DNA from: an uncultured Bacteroidia bacterium
GTDB taxonomy: Bacteria > Bacteroidota > Bacteroidia > Bacteroidales > UBA932
Reading direction: 5' to 3'
DNA: 13,445 nt
Assembly (NCBI GenBank): GCA_902767355.1
Contig: CACXHG010000126.1
Location: 1-13,445 of the forward strand
Below the pieces are notes generated by a model that worked only from the letters and a program-made list of their open reading frames with translations, was not told the DNA's origin and ran no database searches. The position numbers and the translations under genes are program-made. Each line of letters begins with the position of its first letter. Position 1 is the first letter of the stretch. Shown piece after piece: positions 6,258-13,340 of this stretch.

Positions 6258-6707
6258 ATGGCCAAGGCTAAAAGCAACATAGAAATCAAGAACAAGCGGG
6301 CCTCGTTCGACTATGAGTTTGTCGAGAGGTTCATGGCCGGCATTGTGCTGAGCGGCACGGAGATAAAGTCTATCCGGGCCGGGAAGGCATCCCTGGTGGA
6401 CAGCTACTGCTATTTCTCGGGCGGCGAGCTGTATGTGCGCAATATGAACATTGCGGAGTACTGGTGGGGAAGCTACAACAATCACGACCCGCGCCGAGAC
6501 CGCAAGCTGCTGCTCACCAAGCGGGAGCTCAGGCGCCTGCAGAGGGCCGTCAAGGAGAAGGGCCTGACCATCGTGGCTGTGAAAATGTTCATCAACGAAA
6601 AGGGGCTGGCAAAGCTCGACATAGCGCTGGCCCGCGGCAAGCGGGAGTTCGACAAGCGCGAATCCATCAAGGAGAAGGATATGCGGCGCGATATGGACCG
6701 CATTTAA
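6258..6707 (+). CDS. smpB: SmpB, SsrA-binding protein
   Basis: SmpB binds tmRNA and lets it enter stalled ribosomes for trans-translation, tagging the unfinished protein for degradation. The 149-residue protein is the normal length. It has the family start region IKNKRASFDYEFVERFMAGIVL, the conserved LSGTEIKSIRAGKASLVDSY, the NHDPRRDRKLLLTKRELRRL helix region, and KGLTIVAVKMFINEKGLAKLDIALARGKREFDKRESIKEKD. The DKR motif and basic C-terminal tail, which fold into the mRNA channel of the ribosome, are intact. The gene starts 3 nt after the BACON lipoprotein and shares its transcript. The tmRNA gene ssrA is not in the window. Confidence 0.96.
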   Translation: MAKAKSNIEIKNKRASFDYEFVERFMAGIVLSGTEIKSIRAGKASLVDSYCYFSGGELYVRNMNIAEYWWGSYNNHDPRRDRKLLLTKRELRRLQRAVKEKGLTIVAVKMFINEKGLAKLDIALARGKREFDKRESIKEKDMRRDMDRI

Positions 6708-6739
6708 TTTCCCTTTTTGCAGAAAATTGCTTAACTTTG
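6708..6739 (+). promoter_or_regulatory. Promoter of the oxidoreductase/DUF1080 cassette (-7 TAACTTTG)
   Basis: TAACTTTG (6732-6739) matches TAnnTTTG exactly. A weak TTTC at 6708-6711, right after the smpB stop, sits at the proper 20-nt spacing; a TTTG at 6716-6719 is closer than usual (12 nt). The predicted transcription start near 6745 leaves a leader of about 67 nt before the ATG at 6812. The left arm of the inverted repeat overlaps the box. Confidence 0.55.
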
Positions 6740-6797
6740 ACTGATATTGCGGCGAAATAGGTCGAAATATCACTTAAATTGTTGATTATCAGTCAAA
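6736..6797. repeat. Perfect 11-bp inverted repeat spanning promoter and leader, candidate operator
   Basis: TTTGACTGATA (6736-6746) is the exact reverse complement of TATCAGTCAAA (6787-6797), with 40 nt between the arms. The arms are 51 bp apart centre to centre, close to five DNA turns. The left arm covers the second half of the -7 box, and the right arm ends 14 nt before the ATG. Because the predicted transcript starts at the end of the left arm, a DNA operator is more likely than an RNA hairpin. Confidence 0.5.
6753..6769. repeat. Short direct repeat CGAAATA with 10-bp period in the leader
   Basis: CGAAATA occurs at 6753-6759 and again at 6763-6769, one helical turn apart, inside the interval between the two arms of the inverted repeat. 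It may be a second binding site or chance; both copies are short. Confidence 0.3.
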
Positions 6798-6811
6798 ATA
6801 TTAAAAAAGCA

Positions 6812-8080
6812 ATGACAACCAGAAGACAGTTTCTCAAGGGCGCAGCCGCTACTGCTGCGTTCACCATTTTGCCGCGCCACGTGCTCGGTGGAAAAGGCTA
6901 CATCGCTCCCAGCGACCAGCTGACAAAAGGTATCATAGGTTTCGGCGGCATCGGCCGCGGTCACCACTTTAAAATGCCCGACCGTCTGGTGGCTCTCTGC
7001 GATGTGGATCAGACCCGTCTCGACAGGGGGTACAATATGGCTCAGGAAGCAGGTTTCGGCAAGGTGGCCTGCTATCATAACTTTATGGACCTCATCCACG
7101 ATCCCAACGTGGACATCGTGCATATCTGCACGCCGCCCCACTGGCATGCGATCATGTCTATCGAGGCAGCCAAGGCCGGCAAGGATGTGTGGTGCGAGAA
7201 GCCTATGACCCGTACCATCGGCGAAGGCAAGAGGGTTGTGGAAGCCATGAAGCGCTACAACACCATCTTCCGCCTGAACACCTGGTTCCGCTTCGAGGAC
7301 ACCTTCTACGGCCTGGGTACCGAGGTGGCTCCTCTGAAGAAGCTGGTGGACAGCGGTCTGCTGGGCTGGCCCCTGACCGTGACCGTGTCCAAGCACACCG
7401 GCTTCGACTGGAAATTCTTCTGGGTAGGCAAGGAGCATCTTGACCCGCAGCCCATCCCCAGCTATTTTGACTATGACCTCTGGCTGGGTCCCGCACCCTA
7501 CAAGCCGTACAACGAGCACCGCTGCCACGACACCTTCCGCGGCTACTGGGACTACGACGCCGGCGGACTGGGCGACATGGGCCAGCACTATCTCGACCCC
7601 GTACAGTACCTGCTGGGCAAGGACAACGAGAGCCCCGTCAAGGTTGAGGTGGACGCTCCCCAGCAGCACTACGACGCTGCCGGAACCTGGCGCGAGATTG
7701 TCTATACCTATGCCGACGGCTGCAAGATCGTCCTCTGGGGCGAAGACTTCGGCGACCCCAAGACTCCCTACATCCAGGGCCCGAACGGCAACGTTTACAA
7801 CAATTTCATCTGCGACATCCCCGGCTGGAAAGACAAACTGGCCGATTTCCCCGATCCGCTGCCGCAGGAAACTGATTTCCTGGAGTGCGTGCGCACCCGC
7901 AAGAAATTCGCGCTCAACGAGATCAACGGCCACCGCAGCTGTACCATCGTGAATATGGGCGCTGTGGCACTGCAGCTGGGCCGCACCCTCTACTTTGACT
8001 CCGACAAGCAGGAGTTCATTAACGACGACGCTGCCAACCGCCTAGTTTACCAGCCTATGCGTGCACCTTGGAAAATCTAA
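6812..8080 (+). CDS. Tat-exported Gfo/Idh/MocA family oxidoreductase (first of two)
   Basis: From the ATG at 6812 the protein has 422 residues and opens with the twin-arginine signal TRRQFLKG (3-10) and an alanine-rich stretch, so it should be exported folded with its NAD(P) cofactor. The Rossmann fold starts with GFGGIGRG (43-50), followed by CTPPHWH (106-112) and the family signature EKP (129-131). GGLGDMGQHYLDP (251-263) carries the D-x-x-x-H of the substrate site, with H259 as likely catalytic histidine. Family members oxidise or reduce sugar hydroxyls, often at C3. In this cassette it is probably one of the pair that makes or removes the 3-keto group; which direction it favours cannot be read from sequence. 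A TTG at 6779 would extend the frame but put residues before the Tat motif. The gene leads the operon. Confidence 0.9.
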   Translation: MTTRRQFLKGAAATAAFTILPRHVLGGKGYIAPSDQLTKGIIGFGGIGRGHHFKMPDRLVALCDVDQTRLDRGYNMAQEAGFGKVACYHNFMDLIHDPNVDIVHICTPPHWHAIMSIEAAKAGKDVWCEKPMTRTIGEGKRVVEAMKRYNTIFRLNTWFRFEDTFYGLGTEVAPLKKLVDSGLLGWPLTVTVSKHTGFDWKFFWVGKEHLDPQPIPSYFDYDLWLGPAPYKPYNEHRCHDTFRGYWDYDAGGLGDMGQHYLDPVQYLLGKDNESPVKVEVDAPQQHYDAAGTWREIVYTYADGCKIVLWGEDFGDPKTPYIQGPNGNVYNNFICDIPGWKDKLADFPDPLPQETDFLECVRTRKKFALNEINGHRSCTIVNMGAVALQLGRTLYFDSDKQEFINDDAANRLVYQPMRAPWKI

Positions 8081-8084
8081 TTAC

Positions 8085-8092
8085 GGGAGGAG
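8085..8092 (+). promoter_or_regulatory. Strong Shine-Dalgarno (GGGAGGAG) before the HEAT-DUF1080 gene
   Basis: GGGAGGAG lies 6 nt before the ATG at 8099. Such a full match to the anti-Shine-Dalgarno is uncommon in Bacteroidota and is not seen at the other cassette genes. It fixes the start codon and may raise translation of this gene within the operon. Confidence 0.6.
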
Positions 8093-8098
8093 ACAACA

Positions 8099-10996
8099 AT
8101 GAAAAAGATATTTAAAAGTTTTATTCTCATAGCGCTCATCGCGCTGTCTTTCAACTTCAACGCGCAGGCGCAGCCTTCCCAGCGCAAGGTCAGCACCATC
8201 GTGGGTGACGCCCTTGCAAAGCTTCCCGCAAAGGACATCAAGCTTGGCGACGAGCTCGCCGGCGAGCTGCTCTCTACCGGCAAGGAAGGCATGGACATGC
8301 TCTACAATATGTTTGTAAAGCAGGACGAGTCCATGGTTCCAGTAGAATTTGCCCTGGGCGCCATCGCTTCCAAAGCCACCGCAGAGGGCGGCGAGAAGCT
8401 TCAGAATGTCATCGACCTTTATAAGGGTTATGCCGACAAATCTGCCGACGAGACTATCAAGCAGTTCTTTGTAAGGCAACTGATGGTGCTCGGCTGCAAC
8501 TACGACAACAAGAACACTACCACCAAGAGTGAATACGACCCCGGCACAACCCCTGCCACCAAGATCAAAGACCTTGTGAAGGCAGCCAAGAAGGGCGTGG
8601 ACAACGTCAAGCTGTTCGACATGCTGGGTAAGGTAGGCGACGTGGCTGCGGCAAAGACCGCGATTGCGGCCGCACTGCCCGCCATCAAGAGCGACGAGAC
8701 CAAGGCCGACCTTCTCTGGTGGCTTGGCGAGCAGAAAGACAAGGGTCTGGTGAATACTTTCAAAAGCTTCCTCGGCAGCAGCAACGACCGCGTCAAGAGC
8801 GAGGCTGCCTGGGCGCTTACCAAGACCGCAGATTCTTCTGTACTTCCCGTGCTTGCAAAAATGGTTGCAAGCGGCAACGCGGGCGATGCCGCCCTGGCCG
8901 AAAAGTGCCTCAAATGCTTCCCCGGCAAGATTGTGGATGCAGTCGTTCCCTATTTCGAGAATGCTTCCGCCGCCGGCAAGCAGACTATCCTGGACCTTGT
9001 CAGCCAGCGCTGCTCCGCAGCCAACAAGGATCTGGTGTTCGGCTCCCTGTTTGACGACAGCGAGAACGTGAGCAAGGCTGCCTACGCCGCCCTTGCATCC
9101 GTGGCCGAGCCCGAGGACCTCACTACCCTGTACACCCTGCTCGAGAGCAGCAGCACAGAGAACCGCGAGGCCATCCAGAATGCCATCCTGAAAGCTCTGG
9201 ACGGCAAGACCAATGCCGAGAAATATGAGATTCTCAACTACCGCAACAATATAGTGACCCCCGCCAACAAGGTTTGCTACTGGCCTATGATTATCCAGGT
9301 TGCCGACATCCCTCAGACCCTGGGTATCATGGCTCTGAACAAGAATAACCCCGAGATGTCCACCAAGGCTCTGCACGCTTACATCACCAAGAGCATCAAC
9401 TCCGGCGAGAACGGCGTTCAGAGGCTGCTCCGCTTCCGCGAGGCTATGGACCTGACAGTGAACGACGCCCAGCGCAACACCCTGCTGGAGCGCATCGGCG
9501 AGACCGGCGCATTCCAGGGCATTATGTATGCGGCCAAGTTCCTCGACAACAAGGCTACCCAGGTTGCGGCAGCCAATGCCATCCGCGAGATTGCAACCGA
9601 CAACCCCTCTTTCTACGGCCCGGAAATCGTGGAGGTCATGAATCGCATCAAGAGCGTGGATACCGGCCGCGACTTCCCCTATGACCTGCAGCGCATAAAT
9701 AACTATCTGGCAGCCGTTCCCGCAGACGACCCCGGCTATGTGTCCATGTTCAACGGCAAGGACCTCACCGGCTGGCAGGGTATGATCCCGACCAACTCCA
9801 ACGGCGAGGGCGATCCCTTCCTGCGCGCGAAGCTCTCTGCAAAGCAGCTCGCTGCGGCTCAGGCCAAGGCCAACGAGGTTATGAAGGAGAACTGGGTGGT
9901 TTCTAACGGCAACATCGAGTTCGTGGGCCACGCCTATGACAATCTCTGCACCACCAAAAAGTACAAGGACTTCGAGATGTATCTCGACTGGAAGATTTAT
10001 CCCGGCCAGCCGGACGGCGATGCAGGCATCTACCTGCGTAGCTGCCCTCAGGTTCAGATCTGGGACACCGCCCGCACTTGGGTAGGCGCACAGGTCGGCA
10101 GCGGCGGACTGTACAACAACCAGAAGACGGAGCGCATCCCTCTGGTGATCGCCGACAACGCAGTGGGCGAGTGGAACAGCTTCTACATCAAGATGCAGGG
10201 CGAGCGCGTGACCGTCTATTTGAACGGCCAGAAAGTGGTGGACAACATCGTGCTTGAAAACTACTGGGACCGCAGCCTGCCCATCCCTGCAGAGGAATAC
10301 ATCGAGCTCCAGGCCCACGGCAGCCGCATCGCTTACCGTGACCTCTATATCCACGAGCTGCCCAGCGTAGAGCCCACCCAGCTTACTGCCGAAGAGAAGG
10401 CCGAGGGCTTCGAGATGCTCTTCGACGGCACCTCGCTGCACAAGTGGCACGGCAACAAGGTCGACTACAATGTGGTTAACGGCGAAATCGCCGTCGAGAG
10501 CCGCAGCCGCGGCGGTGCCAGCATCGGCGACCTCTACACCAACGACGAATACGGCGACTTTATCTTCCGCTTCGAGTTCAAGCTCACTCCCGGCGCCAAC
10601 AACGGCGTGGGTGTGCGCTCTCCCGGCGAAGGCGACTCTGCATACGTGGGCTATGAGGTTCAGATTCTGGACCACTACAATCCCATCTATCAGCCCTGGC
10701 TGGCTCCCTATCAGTATCACGGCTCTCTCTACGGCATCATCCCCGCCAAGAACCGCGACGCCCTCAAGCCTGTGGGCGAGTGGAACAGCGAGGAGATTTA
10801 CATGAAGGGCAGCTATGTGCGCGTCACCGTCAACGGTCAGGTTGTGACCGAGGGCGACATTGCCGAGGCCACCAAGAACGGTACCATCGACGGCAACGAG
10901 CATCCCGGCCTGAAGCGCGACAAAGGTTACATCGGCTTCCTGGGACACGGCGACCGCCTGTGGATCCGCAACGTAAGAGTCAAGAAAATCAAATAA
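8099..10996 (+). CDS. Secreted HEAT-repeat protein with two DUF1080 (3-keto-disaccharide hydrolase) domains
   Basis: The 965-residue protein has a signal peptide with a likely signal peptidase I site after AQA (residue 24) and no lipobox. Residues about 30-545 are alpha-helical repeats of HEAT type, for example VKSEAAWALTKTADSSVLPVL and the paired helices around 300-360. The first DUF1080 domain starts SMFNGKDLTGW (about 549) and runs to about 760, with PQVQIWD at 650-656. The second starts EMLFDGTSLHKW (about 772) and runs to the end, with YEVQILDH at 852-859 and the closing motif KGYIGFLGHGDRLWIRNVRVKKIK. DUF1080 (PF06439) is a concanavalin-like beta-sandwich; characterised members cleave 3-keto-glycosides. 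The HEAT part probably scaffolds partners or substrate. It lies 18 nt after the first oxidoreductase with a strong Shine-Dalgarno. The domain assignments are firm; the exact substrate is unknown. Confidence 0.88.
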   Translation: MKKIFKSFILIALIALSFNFNAQAQPSQRKVSTIVGDALAKLPAKDIKLGDELAGELLSTGKEGMDMLYNMFVKQDESMVPVEFALGAIASKATAEGGEKLQNVIDLYKGYADKSADETIKQFFVRQLMVLGCNYDNKNTTTKSEYDPGTTPATKIKDLVKAAKKGVDNVKLFDMLGKVGDVAAAKTAIAAALPAIKSDETKADLLWWLGEQKDKGLVNTFKSFLGSSNDRVKSEAAWALTKTADSSVLPVLAKMVASGNAGDAALAEKCLKCFPGKIVDAVVPYFENASAAGKQTILDLVSQRCSAANKDLVFGSLFDDSENVSKAAYAALASVAEPEDLTTLYTLLESSSTENREAIQNAILKALDGKTNAEKYEILNYRNNIVTPANKVCYWPMIIQVADIPQTLGIMALNKNNPEMSTKALHAYITKSINSGENGVQRLLRFREAMDLTVNDAQRNTLLERIGETGAFQGIMYAAKFLDNKATQVAAANAIREIATDNPSFYGPEIVEVMNRIKSVDTGRDFPYDLQRINNYLAAVPADDPGYVSMFNGKDLTGWQGMIPTNSNGEGDPFLRAKLSAKQLAAAQAKANEVMKENWVVSNGNIEFVGHAYDNLCTTKKYKDFEMYLDWKIYPGQPDGDAGIYLRSCPQVQIWDTARTWVGAQVGSGGLYNNQKTERIPLVIADNAVGEWNSFYIKMQGERVTVYLNGQKVVDNIVLENYWDRSLPIPAEEYIELQAHGSRIAYRDLYIHELPSVEPTQLTAEEKAEGFEMLFDGTSLHKWHGNKVDYNVVNGEIAVESRSRGGASIGDLYTNDEYGDFIFRFEFKLTPGANNGVGVRSPGEGDSAYVGYEVQILDHYNPIYQPWLAPYQYHGSLYGIIPAKNRDALKPVGEWNSEEIYMKGSYVRVTVNGQVVTEGDIAEATKNGTIDGNEHPGLKRDKGYIGFLGHGDRLWIRNVRVKKIK

Positions 10997-11029
10997 ATAC
11001 CAATTAACACAAAATAACAGTTCATTACT

Positions 11030-12535
11030 ATGAGTACTAGAATGTCAAGAAGGTCTTTCCTTCAAACCAGCGCTATGGCGGCAGCAGGTGCAGCTGTGGC
11101 TACCTCTCCCCTCTGGAACTCGGCAAACGCCACTGCAGCTGAGGCTGCCAGGAAGGTGAAAAAAGTTGCCGCTACAGACAAACTCAACATCGTCGGTGTA
11201 GGTATCGGCGGTCGCGGTGCAGCTGACATCAACGCCCTGGAGTCCCAGAACATCGTCGCTCTGTGCGACTGCGACTGGAACTATGCCGCAGGTGAGATGT
11301 CCCGCTTCCCCAACGCTAAGAAGTACAAAGACTATCGCAAGATGTTCGACGAGATAGGCAATGAGTTTGACGCTGTTGTCGTAGGTACTGCAGACCATAC
11401 TCACGCCTGCATCGCAGCCCAGGCACTTGCAATGGGCAAGCATGTATATTGCGAGAAACCTCTGACCCACACAGTTTATGAGACCCGCCTTCTGACCAAA
11501 CTTGCAAAGGCCAACGGCCTTGCAACCCAGATGGGTAACCAGGGTGCATCCCTGAACTCTACCCGCCAGGTTATCGAGGCTATCCAGAACGGTCTTATCG
11601 GTGAGGTCCGCAAGGTGGACGCTTTCACAGACCGCCCCATCTGGCCCCAGGGTCTGGAGACCCCCGCAGGCGTAGATCCTATCCCCGACACTCTCGACTG
11701 GGATCTGTTCATCGGCCCTGCAAAGTACCGTCCGTTCAACCAGATCTATCACCCTTGGAACTGGCGCGGCTGGTGGGATTTCGGTACAGGCGCTCTCGGC
11801 GATATGGCTTGCCACATCCTTCAGCCTGTAGTTGACGCCCTCAAACTCGGCAGCCCCGTTTCCTGCCAGGGCAGCTCTACCAACCTGATGATAGACTGCG
11901 CTCCCAACGCTCAGATCGTGAAGTTCAAATTCCCTGCACGCGACAATATGCCCAAGGTTGCAATGCCCGAGTGCGAAGTTACCTGGTACGACGGCGGCCT
12001 GAAGCCCGACTTCCCCGAAGGATGGCCTATCGGCAAGAATATGAACCAGAGCGGCGGCGCCGCCATCTTCTACGGAACCAAGGATGTCCTGGTATGCGGC
12101 TGCTACGGTGTCAACCCCTGGCTGCTCAGCGGCAAACCCGTTCCTGCAGCTTCTTCTACCCGCGAAGTTGCCAACGAAGACCACCAGATGGACTGGGTTC
12201 GCGCTTGCAAGGAGTCCAAGGAGAACCGCGTACCCGCCAAGAGCGACTTCCAGTTCGCAGGCCCTCTGAACGAGATGGTCGTAATGGGTGTTCTTGCAGT
12301 TCGTCTGCAGGGCCTCAACCGCGAACTCATGTGGGATGGCAAGAATATGAAATTCACCAACATCAATCCTGCCGAGACCATCCAGTTCAAGGTCAAGGAC
12401 GGCTTCAGCGTTCACGACGGTCACCCGACTTTCGAGGACAAATACACCGACCCCATCAATGCCCAGGCGTTTGCCGCCGAGCTCATCAAGCATACCTATC
12501 GCGAGGGTTATGCTCTTCCCGATATGCCTAACTAA
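11030..12535 (+). CDS. Tat-exported Gfo/Idh/MocA family oxidoreductase (second of two)
   Basis: The 501-residue protein has a Tat signal SRRSFLQTSAMAAAGAA (6-22), so it is exported folded. The Rossmann loop is GVGIGGRG (56-63). ADHTH (121-125) precedes EKP (142-144), the family signature. HPWNWRGWWDFGTGALGDMACHILQP (241-266) contains the D-x-x-x-H pair, with H262 as likely catalytic residue. It is clearly a different subfamily from the first oxidoreductase: it is about 80 residues longer and has the WNWRGWWDFG motif typical of many Bacteroidota and Planctomycetes paralogues. In the proposed route one of the two enzymes oxidises the glycoside C3 and the other reduces the released 3-keto sugar; I cannot tell which is which. 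An alternative ATG is at 11042, just before the twin arginines. The 33-nt gap upstream is AT-rich and shows no promoter box. Confidence 0.91.
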   Translation: MSTRMSRRSFLQTSAMAAAGAAVATSPLWNSANATAAEAARKVKKVAATDKLNIVGVGIGGRGAADINALESQNIVALCDCDWNYAAGEMSRFPNAKKYKDYRKMFDEIGNEFDAVVVGTADHTHACIAAQALAMGKHVYCEKPLTHTVYETRLLTKLAKANGLATQMGNQGASLNSTRQVIEAIQNGLIGEVRKVDAFTDRPIWPQGLETPAGVDPIPDTLDWDLFIGPAKYRPFNQIYHPWNWRGWWDFGTGALGDMACHILQPVVDALKLGSPVSCQGSSTNLMIDCAPNAQIVKFKFPARDNMPKVAMPECEVTWYDGGLKPDFPEGWPIGKNMNQSGGAAIFYGTKDVLVCGCYGVNPWLLSGKPVPAASSTREVANEDHQMDWVRACKESKENRVPAKSDFQFAGPLNEMVVMGVLAVRLQGLNRELMWDGKNMKFTNINPAETIQFKVKDGFSVHDGHPTFEDKYTDPINAQAFAAELIKHTYREGYALPDMPN

Positions 12536-12556
12536 CATTTCAAATAACTAATAGCA

Positions 12557-13321
12557 ATGAAGAAAATATTTACACTGGCAGTTATCTGCCTCACAGTGCT
12601 TTCTCTTTCTGCCTGCAAGGGCGGCAACAAGAAAAAGGCAGCTGAGCAGCCCGCTGAGCAAGAGGGCGTAGCCATCTTCGACGGCAAGACCTTCGAGGGC
12701 TGGCGCGGTTACAACACCGATCATGTTCCCGGTGCATGGACCATCGAGGACGGTTGCATCAAGATCAACGGCAGCGGCCGTGGCGAAGCTGGTGCAGTGG
12801 ACGGTGGCGACATCATCTACACCACCAAATTCAAAAACTTTGAGTTTACTTTCGAGTGGAAGGTATCCGAGGGTGCAAACTCCGGTGTCTTCTACATGGC
12901 ACAGGAAGTTCCCGGCCTGAGCATCTACCAGACCTGCCCCGAGTACCAGATCCTGGACAACGAGCGTCACCCCGATGCTAAACTCGGCAAGGACGGCAAC
13001 CGCCAGAGCGCTTCCCTGTACGACATCATCCCCGCCAAACCGCAGAACGCAAAACCTGCAGGCGAGTGGAACACAGCCAAGATCCTCGTTTACGAAGGCA
13101 CCGTGGCTCACTTCCAGAATGGCGAGCAGGTTCTCGAGTACCACATGTGGACTCCGAAGTGGAAAGAGATGATCGACGGCAGCAAGTTCTCCGAGACCAA
13201 CATGCCCGAGTCTTATCAGTACATCCTCAACTGCGGCGGCGAGAACCACGAGGGTTACATCGGTCTGCAGGACCATGGTGACACCGTCTGGTATCGCAAC
13301 CTCAGGGTTAAGGAACTCTAA
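12557..13321 (+). CDS. DUF1080 lipoprotein, predicted 3-keto-glycoside lyase/hydrolase
   Basis: The 254-residue protein has the lipobox LSAC with cysteine 20, followed by a lysine-rich KGGNKKK. The lack of acidic residues after the cysteine argues against surface export, so it should face the periplasm. A single DUF1080 domain spans about 37-254: AIFDGKTFEGWRG (39-51), NSGVFYMAQE (108-117), CPEYQILDN (127-135), DIIPAK (156-161), PAGEWN (167-172) and HEGYIGLQDHGD (231-242). E129 and the D/H residues of the last motif are candidate active-site residues by conservation. The domain corresponds to the single-domain DUF1080 protein of the Bacteroides thetaiotaomicron 3-keto-glycoside locus, which is reported to cleave the glycosidic bond after C3 oxidation. 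It follows the second oxidoreductase by 21 nt and precedes a TIM-barrel-like gene by 19 nt. Confidence 0.9.
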   Translation: MKKIFTLAVICLTVLSLSACKGGNKKKAAEQPAEQEGVAIFDGKTFEGWRGYNTDHVPGAWTIEDGCIKINGSGRGEAGAVDGGDIIYTTKFKNFEFTFEWKVSEGANSGVFYMAQEVPGLSIYQTCPEYQILDNERHPDAKLGKDGNRQSASLYDIIPAKPQNAKPAGEWNTAKILVYEGTVAHFQNGEQVLEYHMWTPKWKEMIDGSKFSETNMPESYQYILNCGGENHEGYIGLQDHGDTVWYRNLRVKEL

Positions 13322-13340
13322 ATCTTAAATTGTCATTGCC

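Noticed and set aside
5334..6773. A 479-codon minus-strand frame across the lipoprotein and smpB
   Set aside because: It spans two recognised genes and a terminator and shares their codon phase. No family is recognisable, and smpB alone refutes it.
6736..6797. Reading the inverted repeat as an RNA hairpin or riboswitch
   Set aside because: The predicted transcript starts at the end of the left arm, so the stem would not be in the RNA. The 40-nt interval shows no riboswitch core that I recognise. Transcript mapping could reopen this.
6779..6811. Upstream TTG start for the first oxidoreductase
   Set aside because: It would translate through an arm of the inverted repeat and put 11 residues ahead of the Tat motif; ATG at 6812 gives a normal Tat signal.
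6770..7933. A 387-codon minus-strand frame opposite the first oxidoreductase
   Set aside because: It lies opposite a gene with intact Tat, Rossmann and EKP motifs. No independent promoter or domain is seen.
8081..10948. A 955-codon open frame on the minus strand across the HEAT-DUF1080 gene
   Set aside because: It is codon-aligned with the sense gene, so it stays open simply because the sense gene avoids TTA, CTA and TCA codons. The translation has no recognisable domain, and the sense frame has clear ones.
11045..12538. A 497-codon minus-strand frame opposite the second oxidoreductase
   Set aside because: It is also codon-aligned with a clear Gfo/Idh/MocA gene. It is a by-product of GC-rich codon use, with no motif of its own.
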